NCBI RefSeq assembly: GCF_039541915.1
Contig: NZ_BAABHD010000005.1
Coordinates: 248,001 to 312,000, forward strand
Direction of reading: 5' to 3'
Length of the DNA stretch: 64,000 nt
DNA from: Nibrella saemangeumensis
GTDB taxonomy: Bacteria; Bacteroidota; Bacteroidia; Cytophagales; Spirosomataceae
Both the position numbers and the translations under genes were made by a program. Below are positions 17,663-26,946 of the stretch, piece by piece (positions within the stretch are counted from its first letter, which is position 1; each line of letters opens with the position of its first letter). Under the pieces are notes generated by a model. The model was not told where the DNA came from. It saw nothing but the letters and a program-made list of their open reading frames with translations, and did no database searches.

Positions 17663-18349
17663 ATGCCCAAAATCATTTTGCTCCTGCTGCTGCCCTTGTT
17701 AAGCGTTGCGCAGAAGCCGTCGAAGAAAGATTATCTGGTTACGCTAAAAACGGATTATGGTATGATGCACCTTATCCTGCACAACCAGACGCCGAAGCAT
17801 AAGGAGAACTTTATCAAACTGGTGGAGCAGAAGTTTTACGACGGTCTGTTATTTCACCGCATCATTGAAGGTTTTATGGTTCAGGGGGGCGATCCTAACT
17901 CCCGCTCGGCCGCAGCCGGTCAGCCACTGGGCAGTGGTGATATTGGTTATAAAGTACCCGCTGAATTTATGCCGGAGCTGTTCCACAAAAAAGGAGCCGT
18001 GGCCGCTGCCCGTGACAACAACCCGGAGAAAGCATCGAGCGGGTGCCAGTTCTACATTGTGCAGGGACGGGTGTGGGATGACGAAAACCTGCAAAAGCAG
18101 ATGGCCCGCAGCGGCCGACCTTTTACCGACGAGCAGAAACAAACTTACAAAACCCTGGGCGGCAGTCCCCACCTCGACGGAAACTATACCGTATTCGGGC
18201 AGGTAATTGACGGCATCGCGGTGATAGACAGCATCGCCAAACAACCGCGAGGTCCGATGGACCGGCCCAACCAGGATATTCGTATGGCGATGGAAGGTAA
18301 ATGGGTGAAGAAGAAAAAGATAACCAAACAGTTCGGCTACCAGTATTAA
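17663..18349 (+). CDS. Secreted peptidyl-prolyl cis-trans isomerase, cyclophilin type
   Basis: The 228-residue protein has a short signal peptide (KIILLLLLPLLSVAQ). The cyclophilin core shows FHRIIEGFMVQGGDP, SSGCQFYIVQG and NYTVFGQVIDG. An insertion of about 35 residues before NYTVFG (DENLQKQMARSGRPFTDEQ) is common in Bacteroidota periplasmic cyclophilins. It catalyses proline isomerisation of envelope proteins. It starts 27 bases after the ABC ATPase gene. Confidence 0.9.
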   Translation: MPKIILLLLLPLLSVAQKPSKKDYLVTLKTDYGMMHLILHNQTPKHKENFIKLVEQKFYDGLLFHRIIEGFMVQGGDPNSRSAAAGQPLGSGDIGYKVPAEFMPELFHKKGAVAAARDNNPEKASSGCQFYIVQGRVWDDENLQKQMARSGRPFTDEQKQTYKTLGGSPHLDGNYTVFGQVIDGIAVIDSIAKQPRGPMDRPNQDIRMAMEGKWVKKKKITKQFGYQY

Positions 18350-18386
18350 ACTATAAATAAAGTATCAAGGCAACACTCAACACCTG

Positions 18387-19295
18387 ATGGAAAAACGACG
18401 CATACTGATCACCGGCTCCAACGGACTCCTGGGCCAGAAGTTAGTAGACCTACTCACGCAGGAATCCAACGTGGACCTGATCGCCACCGCCCGAGGAACC
18501 AATCGACTGCCCTATACCGACGGCTATACCTACCGGTCCATGGACATTACCGACCGGCAGCAGGTACTGGACGTAATCGCCGAAACCCAACCGCAGGTCA
18601 TCATCCATACGGCCGCCATGACCAACGTTGACCAGTGCGAGTCGGAGAAAGACAACTGCTGGGCACAGAATGTACAAGCCGTCGAATACCTCGTGGAAGC
18701 CTGCCGGGCCAATAATACCTTCCTGGTCCACGTCTCTACCGATTTTATTTTCGATGGAGCAGCCGGTCCGTACAGCGAAGAAGCCGAAGCCAATCCGATC
18801 AGTTTCTACGGCTGGAGCAAGTACGCTGCGGAGAAAGTGGTTATTCACTCCGGCATCCGTTGGGCGATCGCCCGCACGGTACTGGTCTACGGTATTGCCC
18901 ACGACATGAGCCGCAGCAACATCATTCTGTGGGTAAAAAAATCGCTGGAAGATGGTAAAAATATTAAGGTAGTTACAGACCAGTGGCGCTCTCCAACATT
19001 GGCTGAAGACCTCGCCATGGGCTGCTGGCTCATGGCCGATAAAGCGGCAGAAGGTATCTTCAATATCTCCGGCAAAGATTTTCTGACGCCCTACGAAATG
19101 GCCATTATGACCGCCGATTATTTCGGTCTGGATAAATCCCTGATTGCCCAGGCCGATGCCTCTACCTTTACCCAACCCGCCCGACGGCCGCCCCGCACGG
19201 GCTTTGTTCTGGACAAAGCAGTCTCGGTACTCGGCTATGCGCCCCACAGTTTCGAGGAGGGTATTGCGGTGTTGGCAGGGCAGTTGAAGCCGTAA
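18387..19295 (+). CDS. RmlD-like NAD(P)-dependent sugar reductase (dTDP-4-dehydrorhamnose reductase family)
   Basis: The 302-residue SDR begins EKRRILITGSNGLLGQKLVD, with the glycine motif at 10-16. HTAAMTNVDQCE, VSTDFIFDGAAGPYSE and the YGWSKYAAEK catalytic Tyr/Lys are RmlD hallmarks. Family members reduce dTDP-4-keto-6-deoxy sugars. No other rhamnose-pathway gene is present, so the exact substrate is uncertain. It converges on the glycosyltransferase gene. Confidence 0.85.
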   Translation: MEKRRILITGSNGLLGQKLVDLLTQESNVDLIATARGTNRLPYTDGYTYRSMDITDRQQVLDVIAETQPQVIIHTAAMTNVDQCESEKDNCWAQNVQAVEYLVEACRANNTFLVHVSTDFIFDGAAGPYSEEAEANPISFYGWSKYAAEKVVIHSGIRWAIARTVLVYGIAHDMSRSNIILWVKKSLEDGKNIKVVTDQWRSPTLAEDLAMGCWLMADKAAEGIFNISGKDFLTPYEMAIMTADYFGLDKSLIAQADASTFTQPARRPPRTGFVLDKAVSVLGYAPHSFEEGIAVLAGQLKP

Positions 19296-19318
19296 TGGCG
19301 AACCACCGCTGGTACGTT

Positions 19319-20092
19319 TCAGGCTGCTTCTACCGGTGCAATCACTTCCGCCGTTCGTTTTGGCGGAATGTAGTGCCGGAAAAAGCTCTGGATCTTCATC
19401 TGAATGACGCCAATGACCGCTTCTTTGAAGATTCGGGTTGACATTTTGGACACGCCTTTGGTGCGGTCGGTAAAGATGATGGGCACCTCGGTGAGGGTGA
19501 AACCGTACTTCCAGCAGGAGAACTTCATCTCGATCTGGAAGGCGTACCCAACAAAGCGGATCGGATTTTGCAGGAGCGTTTCCAGCACTTCGCTCCGATA
19601 GCAGATAAAACCGGCCGTAGGGTCCATTATAGGCATACCGGTTATAAACCGCACATATACGCCGGCAAAGTAAGACATCAGCACCCGCCCCATGGGCCAG
19701 TTCACCACATTAACGCCTTTAATGTAGCGCGAGCCTATAGCCACATCGGCACCCTGCCGGGAGCAGGTATTGTACAGCCGCACCAGATCGTCGGGGTTGT
19801 GCGAAAAGTCAGCATCCATTTCAAACAGGTAGCGATATCCCCGTGCCAACCCCCATTTGAAGCCATCGATGTAAGCCGTGCCCAGACCCAGTTTGCCCCG
19901 GCGCTCCAGCAGGTGCAGATGACCCGCAAACTCATCCTGTAGCATACGCACGCACTGCGCTGTACCGTCGGGCGACCCGTCATCGACAATCAGCACATCA
20001 AAATGTTCCGGCAGGCTCAGCACCTTCCGGATAATGGCTTCAATGTTCTCAATTTCATTGAAGGTAGGAATGACGACTAAACTCTCTTTCAC
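19319..20092 (-). CDS. Polyprenol monophosphomannose synthase-like glycosyltransferase (GT2, Dpm1 type)
   Basis: The 257-residue protein starts MKESLVVIPTFNEIENIEAI. DDGSPDGTAQ and FEMDADFSHNPDDL supply nucleotide and metal binding (DAD). FTDRTKGVSKMS is typical of bacterial Dpm1/Ppm1 relatives. Unlike the eukaryotic type III enzymes it has no clear C-terminal membrane anchor. It likely transfers a hexose from a nucleotide sugar to polyprenol phosphate for later use on the outer side of the membrane. Confidence 0.88.
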   Translation of the reverse strand: MKESLVVIPTFNEIENIEAIIRKVLSLPEHFDVLIVDDGSPDGTAQCVRMLQDEFAGHLHLLERRGKLGLGTAYIDGFKWGLARGYRYLFEMDADFSHNPDDLVRLYNTCSRQGADVAIGSRYIKGVNVVNWPMGRVLMSYFAGVYVRFITGMPIMDPTAGFICYRSEVLETLLQNPIRFVGYAFQIEMKFSCWKYGFTLTEVPIIFTDRTKGVSKMSTRIFKEAVIGVIQMKIQSFFRHYIPPKRTAEVIAPVEAA

Positions 20093-20222
20093 AATTACGG
20101 TAGCGCGTTAATGGTGTCGCTATTAGTAAAACAACTTTTGGTCCGGGATAGTACCCTATCAGACACAAAATAGCACTTTTTCCGGCTTAGTTTACACCCT
20201 TTTTAACATCTTTTAACCACTT

Positions 20223-20594
20223 CTACATCGGTTTGGCGGTGCTGTCTGCCTTTGTATCCTGTAAATTCTCCACCACCTGCTTATAGATTTGCTCCATCAG
20301 CTTCGGCCGGGACGAGTAGTATGTATAACTCTGATTGTAGGTAGTGGTATCGATCTTGTGCTTTTTGAAAATGTCCCGCTCCAGACGCTTGTAAACAACC
20401 GCCGATGAATCGGGAGAGCCTAACGCTAACTTACCGACTTGCGCTTCGGCCAGGTGAATATCTGTCAGGACGTTGACCATTTTTTCTTCGGGTATCAGGT
20501 TAGCCGGCTTTTTATCGGTCGATGGCCGACAACTCCAGATGACCAGCAGCAGGCCTGGCAACACCAGGCTCTTTATTACTTTTATCCAGTTCAT
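20223..20594 (-). CDS. DUF4296 lipoprotein
   Basis: From the ATG at 20594 the protein is 123 residues with a lipoprotein signal peptide (LVLPGLLLVIWSC). The conserved core is LIPEEKMVNVLTDIHLAEAQ, followed by a helical stretch with YYSSRPKLMEQIYKQVVENL, the Bacteroidota DUF4296 pattern. The frame extends 14 codons further upstream, but that start would spoil the signal peptide. Function unknown. It is divergent from the Bat cluster. Confidence 0.85.
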   Translation of the reverse strand: MNWIKVIKSLVLPGLLLVIWSCRPSTDKKPANLIPEEKMVNVLTDIHLAEAQVGKLALGSPDSSAVVYKRLERDIFKKHKIDTTTYNQSYTYYSSRPKLMEQIYKQVVENLQDTKADSTAKPM

Positions 20595-20666
20595 GCCAAT
20601 CCCGGTGTTTTCATCGTTAGTTTTGTATAACTGCATCCCGACAAAGTTCGGTATTTCTTCCTCAGC

Positions 20667-21533
20667 ATGGATGAATTTTTAGCCCGGCTCCGCAATTTTG
20701 AGATTCGCATCCGTAAAGCTGTTAACTCACAGATGCGGGGTAGCTTTCGTTCGGTCTTCAAAGGCTCCGGCCTGGAGTTTAGCGATCTGCGTTCGTACCA
20801 GTACGGCGACGATGTACGGGCCATTGACTGGAACGTATCCTCTAAAGGCCATGGTACGTTTGTTAAAGTTTTCCGGGAAGAGAAAGATCAGACCGTATTT
20901 TTTGTGGTCGATGTCAGTGCGTCGCAGGAAGTAGGCAGCCAGAGTCGCTCTAAACTGGACACGACCCGGGAGGTTTGCGGGGTACTGGCCATGTCGGCCA
21001 TTCGCGAAGCCAGCCACGTTGGCATGTACTGCTTTACCGATCAGAAAGAGAAATACATTAAACCGTCGAATACACTGAAGCAGGGATACCAGTTAATTAT
21101 GACCTTGTTTAAGCTAAAACCCGAGTCGGTCAGGACCAACCTCAACGATGCGCTGCTGTTTACCCTTAACGTGCTGAAACGCCGGAGCGTGGTCATTCTG
21201 ATTTCCGATTTCATTGACCAGCAGTACGAGCATAGCCTCAAGGCCCTGGCCCGCAAACATGACCTGGTAGTTATTCATATGTATGACAAACGAGAGGTGG
21301 ATCTGCCGGCATTGGGCATCATTCCGGTCTACGATGCCGAAAGCCGCCGGACTGTCTGGATCAATACCTCATCGCGCAGCCTGCGTCAGAATCTGCGCAC
21401 CTCCTTTGAGCAAAACCGCGCCCGGCTGGACCGGCTCTGTAAGCAATACAAGGCCAATTACCTCGCCCTGGATGCGCAACAAGACTTTGTACCGCAATTG
21501 GTCGAGTTGTTCAGAATCCGGAAATATATATAG
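20667..21533 (+). CDS. DUF58 domain protein (Bat cluster)
   Basis: The 288-residue protein carries GSGLEFSDLRSYQYGDD followed by RAIDWNVSSK, the DUF58 signature, and then a von Willebrand-like fold (FFVVDVSASQEVGS, ILISDFID). In Bacteroidota such proteins are encoded with a MoxR AAA+ ATPase and VWA proteins; the set affects stress tolerance and envelope assembly. The MoxR gene is not immediately upstream here: a divergent lipoprotein gene is. It begins a run of three Bat-type genes. Confidence 0.88.
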   Translation: MDEFLARLRNFEIRIRKAVNSQMRGSFRSVFKGSGLEFSDLRSYQYGDDVRAIDWNVSSKGHGTFVKVFREEKDQTVFFVVDVSASQEVGSQSRSKLDTTREVCGVLAMSAIREASHVGMYCFTDQKEKYIKPSNTLKQGYQLIMTLFKLKPESVRTNLNDALLFTLNVLKRRSVVILISDFIDQQYEHSLKALARKHDLVVIHMYDKREVDLPALGIIPVYDAESRRTVWINTSSRSLRQNLRTSFEQNRARLDRLCKQYKANYLALDAQQDFVPQLVELFRIRKYI

Positions 21534-21582
21534 TTGCCCGATGGAATGGCTCGGTAAGCCGATTTTTTGCTAATTTTATCCT

Positions 21583-22593
21583 GTGGACCGTAGACTTGTA
21601 TTCACTACTCTTCTTGGCTGTTTTCTTTCGCTATCGCTCTGCGCGCAGCAACTGCCTGGTAGCAGTATGGTTATTGCCACTCCCCGGCCGGTGGGTTACT
21701 TTCTCACAGATTCATTTGAGGTAGGGCGTCCGTTCCGGTACTCGCTGAGTGTGCGGCATCCGGCGCACCAGGAGGTTGTCTTTCCGGATACAGCCCGGCA
21801 GTTTGCCCCGTTTGTCGTTCGGGAATTGAACGTTTACCCAACCCGAACGGATTCCACCGGCAGCCTCGATAGTGCGGTTTACACCCTGATTTCGTTTGGA
21901 ACCGCATCAGCCTATCTGTTACGAATGCCGGTGTATCTGGTCAATGCTACCGACTGCACGGCCTTGTGGGCTTCGGTGGATACCGTATTCCTTCGCTCGG
22001 CTCTACAGACCAGCCGCCTGGATACGCTCCAGCTCGCTACAACAACGACCATAGCTCCTGTGAAGCAGCAGCTAAACTACCCGTACCTGCTGACGGCGCT
22101 GCTCATTACCGCGCTGGTAGCCGGTATCATCTACTCGATTTTCGGCAAATCCATTGAACGCCACTGGGCGCTGTATCTTTTGTACCAGCGGCATATGCGC
22201 TTCCTGAAGGAGTATAACCGGCTTATTCGGGGCATGGACCCGGATACGGCCGCCGACACCGCCAACCGAATGGTCGTGTTGTGGAAAATCTACCTGCAGA
22301 AACTCAAGAACAAGTCGTTTACGTCGCTGACAACCCGGGAAATCGTTGAACAGATTGCCGATGACCGGCTGGCCGACGCCCTGAAAGAGGTAGATCGCAT
22401 GGTGTACGGCGGTACGTTCTCTCCCCAGTCTCAGGCGGCTCTGCGGGTGTTGCGCGACGTAGCTACGCAAGCGTACTACCGTCGCCGGGAGAAGATAAAA
22501 CCATTATCGCCCACTAGAATTCCTCCGGTTCCATCACCTGCCAGCCCGCCTGTTGCGGTACCAGAACCGGCAGCCACCACTCAACCGGTATAG
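21583..22593 (+). CDS. Bat-cluster membrane protein with periplasmic N-domain
   Basis: The 336-residue protein starts at GTG 21583 with a signal peptide (MDRRLVFTTLLGCFLSLSLC). An Ig-like periplasmic region (DSFEVGRPFRYSLSVRH) of about 140 residues follows, then one membrane helix near residues 166-186. The cytoplasmic helical tail contains FTSLTTREIVEQIADD, and the C-terminus is proline-rich. The layout is like BatD or DUF4381 proteins. It lies between DUF58 and VWA genes with a 3-base gap to the latter, so it probably acts with them in the inner membrane. Confidence 0.75.
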   Translation: MDRRLVFTTLLGCFLSLSLCAQQLPGSSMVIATPRPVGYFLTDSFEVGRPFRYSLSVRHPAHQEVVFPDTARQFAPFVVRELNVYPTRTDSTGSLDSAVYTLISFGTASAYLLRMPVYLVNATDCTALWASVDTVFLRSALQTSRLDTLQLATTTTIAPVKQQLNYPYLLTALLITALVAGIIYSIFGKSIERHWALYLLYQRHMRFLKEYNRLIRGMDPDTAADTANRMVVLWKIYLQKLKNKSFTSLTTREIVEQIADDRLADALKEVDRMVYGGTFSPQSQAALRVLRDVATQAYYRRREKIKPLSPTRIPPVPSPASPPVAVPEPAATTQPV

Positions 22594-22596
22594 CGA

Positions 22597-23616
22597 ATGA
22601 CCCCCTGGTATTCATTACGATGGTTTACACCCAGCCAGTGGCAGCAATTTCATTTTGATCATCCGTTGGCTCTGTACGCTATTCCGACGGTACTCTTGCT
22701 ATTCGGCCTGCGATACCTGCTGCACCGGGGAGCCGGACAGCGGCTTAGTCTGTCGTTTTCACCCCGCACCTCACCCCGTCGGGATCTGCTGAATTCGCTT
22801 CTGAACCGGCTGCGGTATTTGCTGCCCCTGAGTGCGTTTATCGCCGTAAGTTTAATTCTGGTGGCGCTGGCGCGGCCACAGATTATCCGGGAGCAAAAAG
22901 AAAACCAGTCGGAGGGTATCGACATTATGCTGGCCATCGATGTATCGTCGTCGATGACCGAAAAAGACCTGAAACCCGACCGGCTGACGGCGGCCAAACG
23001 GGTAGCCCAGACGTTTATTGCCGACCGCCAAAACGACCGCATCGGTCTGGTCATCTTCGCGGGCGAAGCGTTCTCCCTATGCCCCCTCACGACCGACAAC
23101 GCTCTGGTGAAACAGTATCTGAACCAAATCAATCACCACATTATCCGGACCTCCGGTACAGCCATCGGCGACGCGCTGGCCCGCTGCATTAACCGGATGC
23201 GCGAATCTCGTGCCAAGAGTAAAGTAGTCATCCTGCTCAGTGATGGCGATAATACCGCCGGTAGCCTGGACCCGGTTACGGCCGCCCATCTGGCTAAGGC
23301 ATTTGACATTAAGGTATACACGATTGTTATCGGACGGCCACCCAAAAGCGCATCTGTTGCCGTACAAACGATGGATGAAGGTATTTTGAAAACAATAGCC
23401 TCCATCAGCGAGGGTAGCTTCTACCGGGCTGGCGACGTTCGCAAACTCCAGCGCATTTTTGCCGAAATTAACCGGCTGGAGAAAGCGCCCATGCGGACGC
23501 AGGTGTACCAGGATGTTCAGGACTACTACCGCGTCTACCTGTACTGGGCGCTGGTCTTCCTCCTCTTCGCCCTGCTGCTGAAGAACACAATTTTTGGCAA
23601 TATCTTGGAAGACTAA
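22597..23616 (+). CDS. VWA-domain membrane protein, BatA-like
   Basis: The 339-residue protein has membrane helices at about 24-42 and 74-92, a von Willebrand A domain with a complete MIDAS (DVSSSM at 115-120, TSGTAIGDAL, LLSDGDNTAG) and a C-terminal helix (YWALVFLLFALLL). This matches BatA of the Bacteroides aerotolerance operon. The MIDAS should bind Mg2+ and a protein partner at the periplasmic or cytoplasmic face. It is the third gene of the run; rnhB starts 4 bases later. Confidence 0.88.
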   Translation: MTPWYSLRWFTPSQWQQFHFDHPLALYAIPTVLLLFGLRYLLHRGAGQRLSLSFSPRTSPRRDLLNSLLNRLRYLLPLSAFIAVSLILVALARPQIIREQKENQSEGIDIMLAIDVSSSMTEKDLKPDRLTAAKRVAQTFIADRQNDRIGLVIFAGEAFSLCPLTTDNALVKQYLNQINHHIIRTSGTAIGDALARCINRMRESRAKSKVVILLSDGDNTAGSLDPVTAAHLAKAFDIKVYTIVIGRPPKSASVAVQTMDEGILKTIASISEGSFYRAGDVRKLQRIFAEINRLEKAPMRTQVYQDVQDYYRVYLYWALVFLLFALLLKNTIFGNILED

Positions 23617-23620
23617 CTTA

Positions 23621-24196
23621 ATGCTTAGGGCTTACTACAACGAAAATGTCCGCGAGGCCGGGCTGGATGAGGTAGGGAGAGGATGTCTGGCTGGGCCGGT
23701 GGTGGCCGCAGCGGTCATTCTGCCGCCGGACTATGGCCATCCGGTACTGAACGACTCCAAACAGCTAAGCCGTACGCAACGGGAAGCCTTACGAATCGAT
23801 ATTGAACGGGATGCGCTGGCCTGGGCGGTGGCGGAGGTATCGAACGAAGAGATTGACCGCATCAATATCCTGAAGGCCAGTTTCCTCGCCATGCACCGGG
23901 CCGTTGACCAGCTTACGGTGCAACCGGAGCATCTGCTGGTGGATGGCAACCGGTTTGTCAATTACCCGCTGATTCCGCATACCTGCATCATCAAAGGCGA
24001 TGCCAAATTTCTGTCGATTGCCGCGGCTTCCGTACTGGCAAAAACCTACCGCGATCATTTAATGGAAAAGCTGGCGCTGGATTTTCCCCACTACGGCTGG
24101 GAGCAGAATGTCGGCTATCCTACACCCCTGCACAAAGCGGCTATTCGGGAGCACGGCCCCTGTCACTATCACCGGATGAGCTTCCGGCTGGCCTAA
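23621..24196 (+). CDS. rnhB: Ribonuclease HII
   Basis: The 191-residue protein contains AGLDEVGRGCLAGPVVAAAV with catalytic Asp16 and Glu17, then LNDSKQLS and SIAAASVLAKTYRD. It nicks at ribonucleotides in DNA and RNA-DNA hybrids. The ATG at 23621, 4 bases after the VWA stop, gives the normal N-terminus; an upstream in-frame start would overlap the VWA gene. The stop codon directly abuts the convergent DUF2480 stop. Confidence 0.94.
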   Translation: MLRAYYNENVREAGLDEVGRGCLAGPVVAAAVILPPDYGHPVLNDSKQLSRTQREALRIDIERDALAWAVAEVSNEEIDRINILKASFLAMHRAVDQLTVQPEHLLVDGNRFVNYPLIPHTCIIKGDAKFLSIAAASVLAKTYRDHLMEKLALDFPHYGWEQNVGYPTPLHKAAIREHGPCHYHRMSFRLA

Positions 24197-24709
24197 TCAC
24201 GCTTTCCGCTTATAAAGCGGCACGGTGCTGCATGGCTCACCGAACATCAGCGTCTGGACAACCGGCTTTAGTAGGCGGGTAATTTCTACATAAGCAGCTG
24301 TAGGTACGGGTACTTTGCTGCACCCCTTTACCACCATGCGGGCGTCACGGTACTCTTCGGGCTTAATTTGGGCAATGGCGTCAAAATATAGTTTTTCTTC
24401 CAGATCGTTCAGGGTGCCGAACACGACCATATTGACGTAGGGCTGGAGCTGGAGCGTTAGCAGCATATAGGCCCAGGTTGGGATAATGGCATCTTCGGTG
24501 CAGGTTACAGCTACATTTTTGCCGGCATACTGGCTCCAGTCGTGAGATTTCAGAAACTCACGGAAGTCTTTTTCTTTCAGAATGAGTCCCATATACAGAT
24601 TGTCTTTCAGATCGTAGACAACCCGTTCGCCGGGGTGGTAATAATCTTCTAAATCGAGGGTAACGAGACCGCTTTTGGCGACGCGGTTTACAATAGGTTC
24701 GGTTTCCAT
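24197..24709 (-). CDS. DUF2480 family protein
   Basis: The 170-residue soluble protein starts METEPIVNRVAKSGLVTLDL and contains FLKSHDWSQYAGKNVAV, matching the Bacteroidota DUF2480 family. TCTEDAIIPTWAYMLL and KGCSKVPVPTAAYV include the two conserved cysteines. Function unknown. The stop codon is adjacent to that of rnhB with no intervening base. Confidence 0.88.
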   Translation of the reverse strand: METEPIVNRVAKSGLVTLDLEDYYHPGERVVYDLKDNLYMGLILKEKDFREFLKSHDWSQYAGKNVAVTCTEDAIIPTWAYMLLTLQLQPYVNMVVFGTLNDLEEKLYFDAIAQIKPEEYRDARMVVKGCSKVPVPTAAYVEITRLLKPVVQTLMFGEPCSTVPLYKRKA

Positions 24710-24788
24710 ACTGTCGGACTTTCTGTCCAGACAACGTAAGGCCTGACAGGAAAGTTTGTGAAACAGCGGAAGGACCTTAGATTTGGCT

Positions 24789-26168
24789 ATGCCTTACTTC
24801 TCCATGCGACTTGTTCATCTCCTGTTGCTACTCGGTTTGCTGACAGCCTGCCGCACTAGCCGGCACACAGCCCGGTCTATGCCTAAACCCCGCGTGCTGG
24901 TGCTGACCGACATGACCAGTATCCGCGCTGGCGAACGGGAGCCGGACGATGCCCAGTCAATGATCCGGCTCCTGTTGTACAGCAACGATCTCGATCTGGA
25001 GGGTTTTGTTGCTTCTTCCAACCTAAGACACGGCCAGGAAATCCGTCCCGAATTGATCCATGAGTTGATCAATACGTACGGAAAGGTGTTGCCTATGCTC
25101 CGGAAGCACGATGCGGCCTACCCGGCAGCGGAGCACCTGCACACGCTGGTAAAAAGCGGCCAGCCCATTGCAGCGCCGAATCTCCCCGTCGAAGCCTCGG
25201 TTGGCGACGGGAAAGATACCGAAGCCTCCGCCTGGATCATCCGCCGGGCCGACGAGTCCGATAACCGCCCCCTGTACATTCTGGCCTGGGGTGGTACCGC
25301 CGATCTGGCGCAGGCACTCTGGCGCATTCGGCAGGACCGTACACCCGAGCAGGTAACCGCCTTCTGTCGTAGGCTCCGCATTCACGCAATCAATAACCAG
25401 GATCAGACGGCTACGTGGATTAAAGATAACTTTCAGGGGTTGTGGTACGCTACCCGCACCCTGGGTATACGGGGCATGTACCGGGGTGGAGATACATCCC
25501 TGGTACGCTCGGCCTGGGTGCACCGACACATTCACGGACATGGGGCATTGGGCGAAAGCTATCCGGATTACAAAGGAGGAGACATCTGGTCGGGACGGCT
25601 GGGGCGCGTGAGCGGCATTAAAGAAGGCGACACGCCCTCCCTGCTGGCCATGCTTACCAGTACGGGACTTAACGACCCCAGCCGCCCGGAACTTGGCGGC
25701 TGGGGCGGCCGCAGCTTACCTGATTCCGTGTCCAATCGCTACGTGGACGCCATCGACCTGCCCACAAACCCCAACGCCCCTGACCCACGCATGAGCAGTG
25801 TCTATCGCTGGCGTCCCGCGTTTCAGGCCGATTTTCAGGCCCGGCTTGACTGGTGCATCTTCCCTCCCGGGTCCGCCAATCACCGGCCCAGCACTGATCA
25901 GCCTGCCATTCGGCAGATTCAGGCCCGGCCCGGGCACTTGGTTCAGCTAAAGTCCAGCCGCTGGCGGGACCCCGACGGTCATTCCGTAGAGGTCCGGTGG
26001 GAAGTCTACCCACCCAACCCAGCTGTACAGCTCCCCGCTGAAACAGGTCAGACGCCGTCACTCCGCGCTCCTCAACAACCCGGCACCTACTGGCTGATTG
26101 AAGCCGCTACGGATAACGGTGTACCTGCACTTACGAGTTATAGAAGGGTGGAGTTGATTGTGAAATAA
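24789..26168 (+). CDS. DUF1593 lipoprotein (nucleoside-hydrolase-like, Sde182 type)
   Basis: A lipoprotein signal peptide (LVHLLLLLGLLTAC) precedes VLVLTDMTSIRAGEREPDD, the Asp-rich calcium site of nucleoside-hydrolase-like proteins. LEGFVASSN and the LYILAWGGTADLAQAL segment fit DUF1593, and the C-terminal about 80 residues form an Ig-like domain (HLVQLKSSRWRDPDGH). Members are linked to polysaccharide use in marine and soil bacteria; the substrate is not known. The start could be ATG 24789 or 24804; both keep the lipobox. Length 459 residues from 24789. Confidence 0.82.
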   Translation: MPYFSMRLVHLLLLLGLLTACRTSRHTARSMPKPRVLVLTDMTSIRAGEREPDDAQSMIRLLLYSNDLDLEGFVASSNLRHGQEIRPELIHELINTYGKVLPMLRKHDAAYPAAEHLHTLVKSGQPIAAPNLPVEASVGDGKDTEASAWIIRRADESDNRPLYILAWGGTADLAQALWRIRQDRTPEQVTAFCRRLRIHAINNQDQTATWIKDNFQGLWYATRTLGIRGMYRGGDTSLVRSAWVHRHIHGHGALGESYPDYKGGDIWSGRLGRVSGIKEGDTPSLLAMLTSTGLNDPSRPELGGWGGRSLPDSVSNRYVDAIDLPTNPNAPDPRMSSVYRWRPAFQADFQARLDWCIFPPGSANHRPSTDQPAIRQIQARPGHLVQLKSSRWRDPDGHSVEVRWEVYPPNPAVQLPAETGQTPSLRAPQQPGTYWLIEAATDNGVPALTSYRRVELIVK

Positions 26169-26179
26169 AATAGCCAAAA

Positions 26180-26872
26180 TCACACAACCGCCTTCTTCGG
26201 CTTCGTCACCATAAAGTCTTTCAGGTAGAACGGCTCAAAGGTGGCAACATCTTCAAACTGGTTGTCGGCGAAAGCCTGAGCAGCTAGCTGGCCGACCGTG
26301 CGAGCCGACGGCCGGATGTCCAGATCGGGAAAGATGGCGTTGGCGTGCTGGCTCAGCAGGGCCCGGCACTTGGCGGCACCGTCGCCAAAGAAAACCACGG
26401 GGTGTTCTGCCAACCATTCGTCAAAGGAATGCTCGTCGACAATTTTGGCGGTAGTAGGCAGCAACTCCCGACCGGTAGTATCAGCAATAGCGCAGTAGAC
26501 CTCCATGCGCCGGGCGTCCAGCATGGGGCAGAGCAGATAATTTGCCGGGAAAACGGCACGGATTTGCTCCGCCATAGCCGCCAGGGTATTGACAGCCAGC
26601 AAGGGCTTTTCCAGGGCAAAACACAGTCCTTTTGCCGTGGATACACCGATCCGAAGCCCGGTGTAGGAGCCAGGGCCTTTGGCTACGGCGATAGCACCCA
26701 GTTGTGCCAACTCATGGCCGGTATGGCGCACTACGTCACTAATCAGCGTCGTCAGCATGGCCGATGAGGTACGCTCCGTAAATAATTCGTAGCTCCCTAG
26801 TAGCGTCTCCTTCTGGTGCAACGCTACCGAGCAAACCGTCGTAGATGTATCAATTGATAGTATTAATGGCAC
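26180..26872 (-). CDS. tsaB: tRNA threonylcarbamoyladenosine biosynthesis protein TsaB
   Basis: The 230-residue protein begins at GTG 26872 with PLILSIDTSTTVCSVALHQ. It contains GAIAVAKGPGSYTGLRIGVSTAK, the actin-like nucleotide fold signature of TsaB. TsaB pairs with TsaD for t6A37 modification of tRNAs reading ANN codons. It lies downstream of the S41 protease gene but behind a strong terminator, so it needs its own promoter in that short gap. Confidence 0.93.
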   Translation of the reverse strand: MPLILSIDTSTTVCSVALHQKETLLGSYELFTERTSSAMLTTLISDVVRHTGHELAQLGAIAVAKGPGSYTGLRIGVSTAKGLCFALEKPLLAVNTLAAMAEQIRAVFPANYLLCPMLDARRMEVYCAIADTTGRELLPTTAKIVDEHSFDEWLAEHPVVFFGDGAAKCRALLSQHANAIFPDLDIRPSARTVGQLAAQAFADNQFEDVATFEPFYLKDFMVTKPKKAVV

Positions 26873-26887
26873 CCTGTAAAAAATTAA

Positions 26888-26932
26888 GAGTTAAGCAGGC
26901 AGACGGAATTAACCCATCTGCCTGCTTAACTC
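26888..26932 (-). terminator. Terminator of the S41 protease gene
   Basis: A perfect 16-bp stem (26888-26903 with 26917-26932, arm GAGTTAAGCAGGCAGA) with a 13-nt loop. On the minus strand it is followed by a T-rich run (TTAATTTTTTAC). It lies between the S41 protease stop and the tsaB start. Confidence 0.88.
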
Positions 26933-26946
26933 AGCACGCTTAATTC

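Noticed and set aside
20093..20222. Possible small RNA between the Dpm1-like and DUF4296 genes
   Set aside because: The 130-base gap has no stable hairpin or promoter match that I could support.
16921..24196. A long defence or polysaccharide island
   Set aside because: The genes are a mix of ordinary housekeeping and envelope functions, with no integrase, transposase, tRNA or composition change.
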